In this document: positions 25,907 through 34,926 of the stretch, piece after piece | Position numbering within the stretch: the first letter of the stretch is position 1 | How the letters are laid out: each line of letters opens with the position of its first letter | From: Paludibacteraceae bacterium | GTDB taxonomy: Bacteria > Bacteroidota > Bacteroidia > Bacteroidales > Paludibacteraceae | Length of the DNA: 39,707 bases | NCBI GenBank assembly: GCA_017444615.1 | Contig: JAFSWF010000026.1 | Span: 1 to 39,707 of the forward strand | Reading direction: 5' to 3' | Translations under genes and position numbers: made by a program | Notes under the pieces: generated by a model | The model's database searches: none | What the model was told of the DNA's origin: nothing | The model's input: the letters and a program-made list of their open reading frames with translations, nothing else

Positions 25907-26491
25907 CTACCCCCTAATTAACTTCATAAATTCCTCTCGCGTCTTAGCCTGATTGAAGGCGCCGGTGAAGTCAGATGTGACGGTCATTGCGTGCTGCTTC
26001 TGCACGCCCCGCATTTGCATGCAGAGGTGTTCCGCTTCGATAACCACCATCACACCCAGTGGGTTGAGCGTGTTCTGAATACAATCTTTAATTTGTGTGG
26101 TAAGACGTTCCTGTACTTGAAGTCGTCGCGCATACACATCCACCACACGCGCAATCTTACTTAGCCCGGTAATCCGTCCGTTAGGAATATAAGCCACGTG
26201 CACTTTGCCGAAGAAAGGCAGCATATGATGCTCGCAGAGCGAGTAAAAATCAATATCTTTTACTACTACCATCTGCCGATAATCCTCTTCAAAAAGCGCA
26301 GACCGCAAGATAGCCTCCGCGTCCTCGTTATAACCCTTGCACAAGAACTGCAGAGCCTCGCCTACACGATGCGGTGTCTTAACCAAACCTTCGCGATGAG
26401 GATCCTCTCCTATCTGTGCTAGTACGGTTTGAACAGATTGTGCAATCGTCTCCGTCACTTCCGGACGGCTATGAAAGTCCTGCAAATTCAT
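25907..26491 (-). CDS. folE: GTP cyclohydrolase I
   Basis: First step from GTP to tetrahydrofolate/pterins. 194 residues. [12 protein letters not shown], the zinc ligands Cys and His in [32 protein letters not shown], and the third zinc Cys in HLCMQMRGV are all present. The start overlaps the SPOR gene stop by 4 bases. Confidence 0.96.
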   Translation of the reverse strand: MNLQDFHSRPEVTETIAQSVQTVLAQIGEDPHREGLVKTPHRVGEALQFLCKGYNEDAEAILRSALFEEDYRQMVVVKDIDFYSLCEHHMLPFFGKVHVAYIPNGRITGLSKIARVVDVYARRLQVQERLTTQIKDCIQNTLNPLGVMVVIEAEHLCMQMRGVQKQHAMTVTSDFTGAFNQAKTREEFMKLIRG

Positions 26492-26961
26492 TGTCTTACT
26501 TTGATTTTATCTCGCACAATATAAGTGTCGCCGACCATATTCGGGTATAATTGCACAAACAATTTCTTATATTCGCGCGCCTCTTCATAAGTGCGGAAAT
26601 CTCCTATACGCACCTTCCAAAACGGCGGCAGATACGTAACATAAATCGTTTGACTCACTTTGTCCTTCAGTCGTGCTTCAAGGTTCAGCGCTTCACTTTT
26701 GGCGGTCTGTTGTTGGTTGGACGAATAAATCTGCACACGGTATCCATCTATCTCAACCAACTCACGGCTACCGAACATCGCTGTCTCAAGCAGTTCCGCA
26801 ACCATACTGTCTTGCACCACCTGTACACCCGGCATCGAGTCGAGTAGGTTAGGGCGTTGAATGGCTTCTATCACAGTGTTTTGAACCACAACAATAGTGT
26901 CCTCCGCTCGCACACCACAGAGGGCAAACAATAGACTCAATATAATCGTTAATTTCTTCAT
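26488..26961 (-). CDS. Exported SPOR-domain protein
   Basis: About 157 residues from [19 protein letters not shown] (signal peptide). The C-terminal SPOR domain (about 75-150) runs YRVQIYSS, ...[30 protein letters not shown] domains bind glycan strands stripped of stem peptides at division sites. It is one of several SPOR proteins expected in Bacteroidales. A start further upstream at 26994 would lack a signal peptide and overlap the kinase gene. Four-base overlap with folE. Confidence 0.87.
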   Translation of the reverse strand: MKKLTIILSLLFALCGVRAEDTIVVVQNTVIEAIQRPNLLDSMPGVQVVQDSMVAELLETAMFGSRELVEIDGYRVQIYSSNQQQTAKSEALNLEARLKDKVSQTIYVTYLPPFWKVRIGDFRTYEEAREYKKLFVQLYPNMVGDTYIVRDKIKVRQ

Positions 26962-26968
26962 TCTGTGT

Positions 26969-28663
26969 TTAATATCTAAATGAACTACCACCAACGAACT
27001 CGCGCAAGAAAGATGTTGGCGGAATCTCTTTTTCCGGAATTGGGATAAAATATTGCAGGAACTTTAACAGTCGGTGTGCCTCCGTATATTCCTCACAGAA
27101 TTTCGGCACCTCCTGCAAAATAGGCTCTGCGTGACGCTTCAGCACGGCAAACTCAAACAGCAAAGTCGAGTTAAACATCACATCCGCTTCCTCTTGGAAC
27201 GGATACACCCATTTGGTCTCTCCACGCACTACAGACGGACACCGCGCAATAGTCTCTCTTGCCGAGAAATTGCGGTACTTATAATCGCGCACAATGCGGC
27301 GCAGCAGACGAATATCAGTTGTCGGTATCCAGTTATGATTGTCAATATTGATGGTCGTCAGCGCAGAAACGAAAATCTTAAACGTCAACTTACTATCTAC
27401 GTCTGGTAGCACACAAGGATTAAGTGCGTGCAGACCTTCAATAACCAGCACCGAATCTTTTTGCAACTTCAGCTTACGACCTCTAAATACTCGCTCGCCA
27501 ATAGTAAAATCGTAAGTGGGAAGTGAAACCTCCTTGCCATCTAATAAATCATGCATTTGTTGTTGGAAGAACGGCAGATCAACGGCTCTCACGTCCTCAA
27601 AATCCCATTCGCCATTCTCGTCTCGCGGCGTATCAACACGATTAACAAAGTAATCATCCATCGATAGCACCTCCGGTTTGATACCATCCACCAACAGTTG
27701 AATCTGCAAACGCTTGGAGAATGTGGTCTTTCCGGATGAAGAAGGACCGCTAATAAAGACAATCTTTGGCCTCTTCTCTGCGATAGCATCAGCCGTCTGA
27801 GCAATCTTCTTCTCGTGCAACGCTTCCGCCAGTTTAATCAATTCAAACGAACGTTTATCTTTGCATGCAATATTAAAATCGCTCACGTTGTTGATGCGCA
27901 GCAGTTTGTTCCAACGGTTGTATTCTTGGAAGATAGAGAACATCTTCTCCTGCTGAATGGAGTCCTCCAATTGGTTCGGATGTTGACGGTTGGGAATGCG
28001 AACCAGCAAACCGTCCTTGTAAGGCACTATGTCAAACAGCGTAATATACCCTGAACTGGGCAGCAGCACATTTGTGTAATAATCAATGTAATCCCCCATC
28101 CGGAAGTAACGGCAATACGGGTTACCAAGCGTCTCAAAGATCGAACTCTCGTTGTTATACCGCTCTGCGAAAAGCTGAATAACCTCTTTTGTCTGCTTCT
28201 CTTCTTCGTAAATGGGCCTGTCCTCGTTAATGATTTGCTGCATGCGCTCTTTGATGGCTTGCACCATCTCTTTGGTGATGGTAGGTGGCTCCTTCGTATC
28301 ATCTGGATGGGTGTTCTTGTCCTGATGCCACTGAAGCGTGCTGTAATACCCTTTGTTAATCGGGTGCTCTGCGCGCAAGTCCATCGTCGGATACAACTCA
28401 TTCACCGCGCAGGCTAATACCATACTTAGCGTACGCACATACACACCCATTCCACTTGGCGAACTGGCGTCCAAGAACTCAATATCTTTGGGCTTGTACA
28501 ATAAGAAATTGAGATTCTCTACTTTATAGTTCACGTGCGCCGCAAGGATGGGATACTTAAGCTGAATACCCAATAAATCTTTGAGTTCAATAAGCGAAAT
28601 GCCTCGTGGCACGTCGTGGTACGTACGGGTGTTTTTGCAGTAGATGGTGATGGTTGGCTCCAT
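26969..28663 (-). CDS. Nucleoside (uridine-type) kinase fused to TGS/editing-like N-terminal domains
   Basis: 564 residues. The N-terminal 70 residues resemble a TGS domain (ISLIELKDLLG). Residues about 70-270 resemble the threonyl-tRNA synthetase editing region (AEHPINKGYYSTLQW) but without an obvious HxxxH zinc site. The C-terminal half is a phosphoribulokinase/uridine kinase P-loop fold: FISGPSSSGKTTFSKRL, then LSMDDYFVNR and VLVIEGLHALNP. This fused form is known in Bacteroidota and Thermotoga-like bacteria. Cytosolic; nucleoside salvage is likely, and the purpose of the synthetase-like part is unclear. Confidence 0.85.
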   Translation of the reverse strand: MEPTITIYCKNTRTYHDVPRGISLIELKDLLGIQLKYPILAAHVNYKVENLNFLLYKPKDIEFLDASSPSGMGVYVRTLSMVLACAVNELYPTMDLRAEHPINKGYYSTLQWHQDKNTHPDDTKEPPTITKEMVQAIKERMQQIINEDRPIYEEEKQTKEVIQLFAERYNNESSIFETLGNPYCRYFRMGDYIDYYTNVLLPSSGYITLFDIVPYKDGLLVRIPNRQHPNQLEDSIQQEKMFSIFQEYNRWNKLLRINNVSDFNIACKDKRSFELIKLAEALHEKKIAQTADAIAEKRPKIVFISGPSSSGKTTFSKRLQIQLLVDGIKPEVLSMDDYFVNRVDTPRDENGEWDFEDVRAVDLPFFQQQMHDLLDGKEVSLPTYDFTIGERVFRGRKLKLQKDSVLVIEGLHALNPCVLPDVDSKLTFKIFVSALTTINIDNHNWIPTTDIRLLRRIVRDYKYRNFSARETIARCPSVVRGETKWVYPFQEEADVMFNSTLLFEFAVLKRHAEPILQEVPKFCEEYTEAHRLLKFLQYFIPIPEKEIPPTSFLREFVGGSSFRY

Positions 28664-28670
28664 AGATTAA

Positions 28671-28706
28671 TTATCAATTGTCAATTCTCAATTATCAATT
28701 ATCAAC
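28671..28706. repeat. AT-rich 7-bp repeat between kdsA and the nucleoside kinase
   Basis: TCAATTG, TCAATTC, TCAATTA heptamers; the array covers the kdsA stop codon, so the last residues of KdsA (LIIDN) come from the repeat. Confidence 0.85.
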
Positions 28707-29482
28707 GTTTTTTCTATTTCCAAAGCTTGTTGCAAAAGGCATGCCATTTCGCTCAAACGTACTTGATTAGCGGCGTCAGAGATAGCCTGCTCAGGGTTTG
28801 GATGAGTTTCGATAAACAACCCATCTACCCCTACTGCCACCGCTGCGCGCATCAAATACGGCACCATCGCACGATTACCGCCTGTTATTCCTTCATGCGA
28901 AGAAGGTTGTTGCACCGAGTGCGTAGCGTCAAAGATAACCGGGCAACCGAAACTTCGCATCTCCACTAATGAGGTCATATCCACTACTAATCGCCCGTAT
29001 CCGAAAGATGAACCTCTTTCCGTCAGCCAAATAGTACCGTTCTGCACTGCTCCTGGCGATACTTGCTCTATCTTCTCAATCGCACCTTTCATGTCCCAGG
29101 GCGCCATGAACTGGCCTTTTTTCACATTCACAATGCGACCTGTGACGGCTGCGGCTTGCAGCAAATCGGTTTGCCTGCTCAAGAAAGCAGGTATCTGCAG
29201 CACGTCCGCCACTTCGGCCGCTAGCGCACATTGATAACTCTCATGCACATCAGTCACGATGGGTAACCCGAACTGCTCCTTCACTTCCTGCAAAATCCGC
29301 AATCCTTCCTCCATACCTACGCCCCGAGGCGAAGCAGACGTGCGGTTCGCTTTGTCGAACGAAGACTTGAAGTATAACGTAATACCCAAATCATAACAAA
29401 GACGGTTCAGCGTCTCTGCCGTCGTCATCACTACTTCTCTATTTTCTATGGCACAAGGACCTGCAATCAGGAACATCTTCAA
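28688..29482 (-). CDS. kdsA: 3-deoxy-8-phosphooctulonate synthase (KDO-8-P synthase)
   Basis: Condenses phosphoenolpyruvate and arabinose 5-phosphate for the KDO of lipopolysaccharide core. 264 residues. IAGPCAIE at the start, [60 protein letters not shown] and [14 protein letters not shown] are in order. Cys10 in AGPC, with the later His, Glu and Asp, marks it as the metal-dependent class rather than the metal-free enterobacterial class. Works in the same pathway as lpxK and msbA elsewhere in the window. Confidence 0.96.
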   Translation of the reverse strand: MKMFLIAGPCAIENREVVMTTAETLNRLCYDLGITLYFKSSFDKANRTSASPRGVGMEEGLRILQEVKEQFGLPIVTDVHESYQCALAAEVADVLQIPAFLSRQTDLLQAAAVTGRIVNVKKGQFMAPWDMKGAIEKIEQVSPGAVQNGTIWLTERGSSFGYGRLVVDMTSLVEMRSFGCPVIFDATHSVQQPSSHEGITGGNRAMVPYLMRAAVAVGVDGLFIETHPNPEQAISDAANQVRLSEMACLLQQALEIEKTLIIDN

Positions 29483-29512
29483 TTATTAATTATCAATTGT
29501 CAATTATCAATT
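29482..29512. repeat. AT-rich 7-bp repeat between the GH16-like gene and kdsA
   Basis: TCAATTA/TCAATTG heptamers exactly filling the gap. Confidence 0.8.
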
Positions 29513-30821
29513 AAACCGCATGGTATATCTTCGCCCATTGTACCTTCAACTTACCGGTGCCGCCTTTTTTTGCTATCGGCAACCAACTCTGAGCCAGTAG
29601 GAACATCTTCTCTTTCGGCAAACTATTCCGCAAACGAAGCACCTCTATGTTATTAACGTACCAAATCAGTTCGTCTTTGGTCCAACGAAGCGTATAAACA
29701 TGGTACATTGACCGCAGCACGCCTGTCAATTCCGCCATTTGTGCCTTCTTGCCATCCACCAAACCCATTTGATGCTGGTTGCCGTTATAGTGGTAAAGCG
29801 CCACCATCGGCTCGCCGGGAACACCTGTGCTCAAGCCAAAGAAATGATGACCGCTTCCTTGACTGCGCACTTTTGCCATAAACAGACCTTGTTCCTGTGC
29901 AAACGCCTCACGAGTGTTCATCACGTCCGATGTGTAGTCAAACACATGCTCCACAAAGCCTTTCTTCTCGTCCCAAGCAACAGCTTTAGCGCTCTCCTCG
30001 CGCGTCTCAATGTCCATACGACCATCCGCAAAGAAAGTGTTCTTGCCGCCGTTGTAGGCCTGACGCTCGTTCGTGCGCGAATGACCATCTTTCATAGCAG
30101 GGTTTGTATAACCAAATCCCGCTTTCCAATGAGCACCGGACGACATGTCATCTGCAAAAGCCGGACGGAACAACTCCGCCCAGTCAATCTTCTCTTCCCG
30201 TTGCGCGTAATAGAACTGAATATCCTCCGATTTTGCCAATGCTAAATACCGTTGCTCCGTCTTATATTCCTCCGAATGCTCCCATCGTTTAGCATCAGCC
30301 CATAACGCGTGACGAGTCTGAAAATCTTCGGTATGTACTTCTTTCTCTAACGCCTCTAACTCCTTCAACTCCGGCGAGTTAAGAACCTTAAGATAGTTCT
30401 TGTAAAAGGCAGAGCGATAGATCATATTGAACATCCGCAACTCGCTTGAATGCAGACGCTCTTTGATACTACCTATTTTCTGAAACTCCTCACTCTCGCG
30501 GAATTTCAAAAACGCTTGAAATGTCTCATTCTCCAACGCGTATTGATAGCCTTGCATCCGCATCGACGAACGCAAACGCTCGTAGGTCAGCATCTTACGC
30601 CCTTCTTCGGTCTCCTTATACTTGCGCGAAATCAATTCTTTCTTACGCGCCTGAAAATCCGAACTGTCTACTGTCTTCTTAAGCACCAGATACTCTGCCA
30701 ATTCGGGTGACTTTTCTATGCGACGCCAACGATTGACGCGTTCTATCATCGCTGACATCTCTTTCTCGAACGCTTCCGTCGAGAGCATCTTTCCTGTTAG
30801 TCGCGCGGTAAATAAATTCAT
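29511..30821 (-). CDS. Protein with duplicated helical repeat and C-terminal GH16/concanavalin-like domain
   Basis: 436 residues, no signal peptide. Residues 38-97 and 149-208 are two copies of a charged helical unit (SPELxxxxxLxKxVxxxDFQxR...), with a partial third between them. Residues about 215-436 look like a jelly-roll of the GH16/laminarinase fold: the end (VYTLRWTKDELIWYVNNIEVLRL, then KLKVQWAKIYHAV) matches the typical last strands. The ExDxxE catalytic motif expected near residues 320-350 is not there (the place reads GEPMVALYHYNG), so I doubt hydrolase activity. Lies between LOG and kdsA with 25-28-base gaps. Function unknown. Confidence 0.6.
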   Translation of the reverse strand: MNLFTARLTGKMLSTEAFEKEMSAMIERVNRWRRIEKSPELAEYLVLKKTVDSSDFQARKKELISRKYKETEEGRKMLTYERLRSSMRMQGYQYALENETFQAFLKFRESEEFQKIGSIKERLHSSELRMFNMIYRSAFYKNYLKVLNSPELKELEALEKEVHTEDFQTRHALWADAKRWEHSEEYKTEQRYLALAKSEDIQFYYAQREEKIDWAELFRPAFADDMSSGAHWKAGFGYTNPAMKDGHSRTNERQAYNGGKNTFFADGRMDIETREESAKAVAWDEKKGFVEHVFDYTSDVMNTREAFAQEQGLFMAKVRSQGSGHHFFGLSTGVPGEPMVALYHYNGNQHQMGLVDGKKAQMAELTGVLRSMYHVYTLRWTKDELIWYVNNIEVLRLRNSLPKEKMFLLAQSWLPIAKKGGTGKLKVQWAKIYHAV

Positions 30822-30827
30822 ATAAAC

Positions 30828-30853
30828 GATTTAACGTTTTAACAATTTAACAT
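30828..30853. repeat. 8-bp repeat between the LOG gene and the GH16-like gene
   Basis: TTTAACG, TTTTAACAA, TTTAACA units, the same family as 12797-12842; it supplies the last codons of the LOG gene. Confidence 0.65.
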
Positions 30854-31377
30854 AGAACTTCGTATAGTTCTTCCAACGTATCAACAAAAATCGGCTTATA
30901 GTGCTCGTCTGAAGGAATGAATTGCAAACGCTTCATCAATTCTATTTGTGCCTTCAGAGGCTCGTAAAAACCCTTGTAATTGAGTATATAAATAGGCTTT
31001 TTATGTTCACCTACAATCGCGCTCGAAATAACATCCATCATTTCATCCAAAGTACCGTAACTGCCTGGTAAACAAACCATAACGTCTGCCAAATCGCGCA
31101 TCGCTTGCTTGCGCTCAGACATAGTACGTACGCGGTAAAGTTCATCGCAGTTAGTCGCTTTTCGTCCGCAGGCAACGATACGTGGTGGGATAACACCGAT
31201 GATGTATCCCCCTGCCGCTTTAGCCGCATCGCTCGTGCGGGACATCAATCCGCCTGTGGCACCGCCATAGACCAACGTATGCCCCTGCTCGCCTAACCAT
31301 GCTCCCAACGCATCCCCAAGTGCCAAATATTCCTCAGGGATAGCATCCTTCGCCGAACAATAAACCGCTACTTTCAT
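30847..31377 (-). CDS. LOG-family nucleotide 5'-monophosphate phosphoribohydrolase
   Basis: 176 residues of the TIGR00730/LOG family, which splits AMP-type nucleotides (or cytokinin nucleotides in plants) into base and ribose 5-phosphate. GGATGGLMSRTSDAA near residue 40 and the PGGxGTxxE signature near residue 105 are present, the latter as PGSYGTLDE with Ser for the second Gly. Cytosolic. First gene of the run that continues with the GH16-like gene and kdsA. No promoter of the local consensus with correct spacing was found in the 120 bases upstream. Confidence 0.88.
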   Translation of the reverse strand: MKVAVYCSAKDAIPEEYLALGDALGAWLGEQGHTLVYGGATGGLMSRTSDAAKAAGGYIIGVIPPRIVACGRKATNCDELYRVRTMSERKQAMRDLADVMVCLPGSYGTLDEMMDVISSAIVGEHKKPIYILNYKGFYEPLKAQIELMKRLQFIPSDEHYKPIFVDTLEELYEVLC

Positions 31378-31496
31378 ATCCTTATTCGTTCATCAGATTT
31401 GGAATTTTTCTTTAGTAGATTTGGTTTTATGGAGAGGGAGTTATGGGGTCCATAATGACCGAACCAAAAAGCCAAAGATACTAAGAAAAAACCAAA

Positions 31497-33503
31497 TTAC
31501 GCGTCGATGTTTGCGTAGGTAGCGTTTTCCTCAATAAACTCGCGTCTCGGAGCAACATCATCGCCCATCAGCATCGCAATCGTGCGGTCAGCCTCAGCGG
31601 CGTTCTCAATCGTCACTTGTTTGAGCAGACGACGAGCCGGATCCATAGTAGTTTCCCATAACTGTTCATCGCTCATCTCACCCAAACCTTTATAACGCTG
31701 CGTCTTGATCTGCTTCTCGTCGCCGCCACCGTAGTTCTGAATAAACGCCGTACGTTGCGCATCGTTCCAGCAATACTCGCTGTAATTACCCTTCGAGCAC
31801 TTGTACAGCGGAGCCATCGCAATATAAAGGTGTCCTTGTTCGATCACCTCTTTCATGTGACGGAAGAAAAGCGTCATGATCAGCGTCGCAATATGCGCAC
31901 CATCAACATCGGCATCGGCCATGATAATCACTTTGTGGTAACGTATCTTGCTCAAGTTCAGGGCTTTCGGGTCTTCTTCAGTGCCAAAAGTAATACCAAG
32001 CGCCGTGAAGATATTACGAACTTCTTCGCTCTCGAACACCTTATGTTCCATCGCTTTCTCGACGTTCAAGATCTTACCGCGCAGCGGCAAAATAGCTTGG
32101 TGCACACGGTCACGACCGGTCTTAGCCGTTCCGCCTGCCGAGTCTCCCTCATCGAGGAACAACTCGCACTCGCTCGCATCCTTGCTGACGCAGTCAGCCA
32201 ATTTACCCGGCAGACCACCGCCGCTCAACGGACTCTTACGCAACACGCTCTGACGGGCATTGCGAGCTGCAATACGCGCTTGAGCGGCCAAAATAACCTT
32301 CTCAACGATCTTCTTTGCATCATCCGGATGTTCCTCCAAATAGTTCTGCAAAGCCTCGGCTACGGCGCTCGAAACCATACCGGCCACCTCTGAGTTACCC
32401 AACTTGGTCTTCGTCTGACCTTCGAACTGTGGTTCTGCCACTTTGACACTAATCACAGCCGTCAAGCCTTCGCGGAAATCGTTCGGATCGATGGTCGAGT
32501 TACCGTCTTTATCTTTCAATTTAGCCTTCTCCAGCATCTTGCTCTCCTCTGCGTATTTCTTCATTACGCGAGTGAGCGCTGCGCGGAAGCCCGCTACGTG
32601 CGTACCGCCCTCAATAGTATTAATATTGTTCACGTACGAGTGCACGTTCTCATTGAAATCGGTATTGTAGATCATCGCCACCTCTACCGGCGTGCCGTAC
32701 TTGTCCGTATTCAAATGAATAACCTCACTAATCAGCGGCGTACGCGTACCATCGATGTAACGAACGAACTCACTCAGACCCTTCTCCGAGTAGAACTCCT
32801 CTTTGCGCTCTTTCAGCTCCTCCCCTTGAGGGGAGGTCGGGTGGGGTTTTCGCTTATCCTTCAGCACAATCTTAATACCTGCGTTCAGGAACGCCAACTC
32901 GCGCATACGGTTAGCCAAGATATCCCAGTGGTAAACCGTCTCAGTGAAGATGCTGTCGTCCGGCCAGAACTGCACAAACGTACCCGTCTTGCGTTGCTCC
33001 CAGTTACCTGTCGCCTCTTCCTCAGAGATAACATGAACCGGTGCCAGCGGCTTGCCCTTTTCGTAGTCCTGACAGTGGATGGCGCCTTGACGATACACCT
33101 CTACGTGCATCTTCTTAGACAGCGCGTTCACGCAACTCACACCCACACCGTGCAAACCACCGGAAACCTTGTAACTGTCTTTGTTAAACTTACCTCCGGC
33201 GTGCAGAACGGTCATAACTACCTCCAGCGCACTCTTATGCTCCTTCGGGTGCATGTCCACAGGAATACCACGACCGTTATCCTGAACGGTAATCGAGTTA
33301 TCTTCGTTAATATGAACCGCTATCTCGTTGCAGAATCCTGCTAACGCCTCGTCAATCGAGTTGTCAACAACCTCATATACAAGGTGGTGCAAACCTTTCA
33401 GCGATATGTCACCAATATACATCGCCGGACGTTTGCGAACCGCCTCTAAACCCTCGAGCACTTGAATACTCGAGCCATCATATTTTTCTTGTTCCTCTGC
33501 CAT
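31497..33503 (-). CDS. gyrB: DNA gyrase subunit B
   Basis: ATPase subunit of gyrase, 668 residues. GHKL ATP site: EVVDNSIDEALAG, VQDNGRGIPVD, HAGGKF and SGGLHGVGVSCVNALS. Transducer domain, then TOPRIM: LFLDEGDSAGGTAK, MADADVDGAHIATL and YKGLGEM. Length and N-terminal SIQVLEGLEAVRKRPAMYIGD fit GyrB rather than ParE. Odd: KPHPTSPQGEELKERKEE is inserted in a transducer-domain loop, encoded by a mobile-looking palindromic repeat (32816-32854). Located 27 bases behind the barrel protein gene. Confidence 0.95.
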   Translation of the reverse strand: MAEEQEKYDGSSIQVLEGLEAVRKRPAMYIGDISLKGLHHLVYEVVDNSIDEALAGFCNEIAVHINEDNSITVQDNGRGIPVDMHPKEHKSALEVVMTVLHAGGKFNKDSYKVSGGLHGVGVSCVNALSKKMHVEVYRQGAIHCQDYEKGKPLAPVHVISEEEATGNWEQRKTGTFVQFWPDDSIFTETVYHWDILANRMRELAFLNAGIKIVLKDKRKPHPTSPQGEELKERKEEFYSEKGLSEFVRYIDGTRTPLISEVIHLNTDKYGTPVEVAMIYNTDFNENVHSYVNNINTIEGGTHVAGFRAALTRVMKKYAEESKMLEKAKLKDKDGNSTIDPNDFREGLTAVISVKVAEPQFEGQTKTKLGNSEVAGMVSSAVAEALQNYLEEHPDDAKKIVEKVILAAQARIAARNARQSVLRKSPLSGGGLPGKLADCVSKDASECELFLDEGDSAGGTAKTGRDRVHQAILPLRGKILNVEKAMEHKVFESEEVRNIFTALGITFGTEEDPKALNLSKIRYHKVIIMADADVDGAHIATLIMTLFFRHMKEVIEQGHLYIAMAPLYKCSKGNYSEYCWNDAQRTAFIQNYGGGDEKQIKTQRYKGLGEMSDEQLWETTMDPARRLLKQVTIENAAEADRTIAMLMGDDVAPRREFIEENATYANIDA
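32816..32854. repeat. Palindromic repeat inserted in gyrB
   Basis: Contains the perfect palindrome-like CCTCCCCTTGAGGGGAGG (32819-32836) followed by TCGGGTGGGGTTTTCG. Read in the gyrB frame it gives KPHPTSPQGEEL. Similar G/C-block sequences are known as interspersed repeats in Bacteroidota genomes (recalled, not searched). Confidence 0.75.
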
Positions 33504-33508
33504 TTTTT

Positions 33509-33533
33509 AATAATTGTCAATTATCAATTATCA
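33509..33533. repeat. AT-rich 7-bp repeat between the barrel gene and gyrB
   Basis: TCAATTA heptamers filling the gap up to the stop codon of the upstream gene. Confidence 0.75.
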
Positions 33534-34061
33534 CAACATATAACGAACTGCCAAACCTACTTTCCAGTCAAAGAAATGCGCAAAAGCGTTGGCATTGCCG
33601 GTAAAACCAAGTCCGTATCCCGGACGGAAATCAAACGCTACTGCTACAGGTGCACTCTTGGCTTGGAACTCAATACCGCAAAGAGCGTTAACGCCAAACT
33701 TACCCGTAATATTATTAGGATTAGTATTCTGCAAATTGCTCAACATACCTAAACCTACGCCACCACCGGCATACAAGAACATACGGCGGGTCAGCGGGAA
33801 ATGATAAGCCAAGTTCGGGTTCAACGTAAAATCATAAATAGCGTTCGTGCCGGCAGAAGCGGTGCCTGCGGGTGTCTGAAGCCACATAGGAACAGCCGAT
33901 AAACCTACCGCCAAATCTGTCTGTACGGCTACGTTGTCATTGAACCAGTATTTGTGGCTTAAACCGTTTAAACCACCTACTACTGCACCAATTTCATGTT
34001 GTTGCGCCATCGCGCTAAGACCCATCATTGCGACGAGTACAAGACTCATAATCTTTTTCAT
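33531..34061 (-). CDS. Small outer-membrane beta-barrel protein
   Basis: About 176 residues from MKKIMSLVLVAMMGLSAMAQ (signal peptide). The mature part alternates polar and hydrophobic residues with Gly-rich strand ends (FLYAGGGVGLGML, FDFRPGYGLGF) and closes on an aromatic strand WKVGLAVRYML, as in 8-strand barrels. I cannot assign a function. An in-frame start 36 bases upstream would break the signal peptide. Confidence 0.75.
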   Translation of the reverse strand: MKKIMSLVLVAMMGLSAMAQQHEIGAVVGGLNGLSHKYWFNDNVAVQTDLAVGLSAVPMWLQTPAGTASAGTNAIYDFTLNPNLAYHFPLTRRMFLYAGGGVGLGMLSNLQNTNPNNITGKFGVNALCGIEFQAKSAPVAVAFDFRPGYGLGFTGNANAFAHFFDWKVGLAVRYML

Positions 34062-34110
34062 AATTTCGTGATATTTAATGTTATTTGTTTGCATCAATCA
34101 AAAAAGCATG

Positions 34111-34142
34111 CAAATTTACAAAAAAAAAATGACATGCGCAAA
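34111..34142 (-). promoter_or_regulatory. Promoter of barrel protein-gyrB unit
   Basis: Minus strand: TTTG (34142-34139), 20-base spacer ending in a ten-T run, TAAATTTG (34118-34111). About 45 bases of leader before ATG 34061. The next gene upstream (dtd) has its own promoter, so gyrB probably depends on this one. Confidence 0.8.
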
Positions 34143-34233
34143 TTTTTTCTCTCTTTTTTATTAAAAAAGAGCAATTAAGCTCTCTTTTATAGAGATTTTA
34201 AGGCTTTTAATTCGTAAAATGTTCAATATTACG

Positions 34234-34277
34234 GTCGAAGGCATGTCGAATGCAAGTCGAAGGCAAACCGAGGGTAA
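34234..34277. repeat. 11-bp tandem repeat GTCGAAGGCAA
   Basis: Four 11-bp units (GTCGAAGGCAT, GTCGAATGCAA, GTCGAAGGCAA, ACCGAGGGTAA) in the gap between dtd and the barrel gene promoter. Confidence 0.75.
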
Positions 34278-34294
34278 CACGTATGCAATAATGT

Positions 34295-34750
34295 TCAATT
34301 TTGCATCTCCTCGCTATCCAGAAGAATCGTTACCGGACCATCATTCACAAAATCTACCTTCATAGCCGCTCCAAAACGACCCGTCTCCACCTGTAAACCA
34401 TATTCCTCCCGCAAAACGCGATTAAAGGCCTCATACAGCGGTTCTGCCACTTCCGGACGCGCCGCTTTCACAAAACTCGGACGATTACCCTTCCGGCAAT
34501 CGCTATACAACGTAAACTGCGAAATGCTTAGCACTTCGCCACCAACATCCTTCAACGCCAAGTTCATCTTACCCTCCCCATCTTCAAACACACGCAGTTG
34601 CGCCACTTTCTTTGCCAAATACGTTACTTCCTCCGGCTCATCTCCTTCCTTAATTCCCACAAGTACCATAAAGCCTTTCTCAATCTGACCCACTACTTGT
34701 CCGTCAATCCGCACTTCCGCACGACTGCATCTCTGTACTACTACTCGCAT
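34295..34750 (-). CDS. dtd: D-aminoacyl-tRNA deacylase
   Basis: Removes D-amino acids from mischarged tRNA. 151 residues, the full length. [13 protein letters not shown] start, the SQFTLY motif and the Gly-cisPro motif [10 protein letters not shown] are intact. Own promoter at 34817-34848 and a leader that contains TCCATTG heptamers (34776-34803). Confidence 0.96.
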   Translation of the reverse strand: MRVVVQRCSRAEVRIDGQVVGQIEKGFMVLVGIKEGDEPEEVTYLAKKVAQLRVFEDGEGKMNLALKDVGGEVLSISQFTLYSDCRKGNRPSFVKAARPEVAEPLYEAFNRVLREEYGLQVETGRFGAAMKVDFVNDGPVTILLDSEEMQN

Positions 34751-34775
34751 AATCCTTTTGTCTTTAATCCTTATT

Positions 34776-34803
34776 CTTTATTCTTTGTCCATTGTCCATT
34801 GTC
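34776..34803. repeat. 7-bp repeat in the dtd leader
   Basis: TTTGTCC ATTGTCC ATTGTCC, preceded by TTATTCT-type units. Confidence 0.65.
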
Positions 34804-34816
34804 CCCTTTTCGACTG

Positions 34817-34848
34817 CAAAGATAGTAAAAATTGCCCAAAATACCAAA
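34817..34848 (-). promoter_or_regulatory. dtd promoter
   Basis: Minus strand: TTTG (34848-34845), 20-base spacer, TATCTTTG (34824-34817). It lacks the GCnnAT extension found in most others. Confidence 0.75.
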
Positions 34849-34894
34849 GAAAATAGTAGAAAATACACTTTTTTTCAAAAAAAATGCAAAAATA

Positions 34895-34926
34895 TTTGGT
34901 CATATCAAAAAAAAGCAGTACCTTTG
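34895..34926 (+). promoter_or_regulatory. Promoter of tRNA-Asp
   Basis: TTTG (34895-34898), 20-base spacer, TACCTTTG (34919-34926). Confidence 0.8.

Noticed and set aside
29511-30821. Calling the GH16-like protein an active beta-glucanase
   Set aside because: The ExDxxE catalytic motif and a signal peptide are both absent.
31378-31496. Promoter for the LOG-kdsA run (TATCTTTG present)
   Set aside because: The nearest TTTG is only 12 bases upstream of the box, unlike the fixed 20-base spacing of all other promoters here.
31497-33503. Calling the type II topoisomerase subunit ParE
   Set aside because: The N-terminal and TOPRIM motifs and the length fit GyrB of Bacteroidales better.
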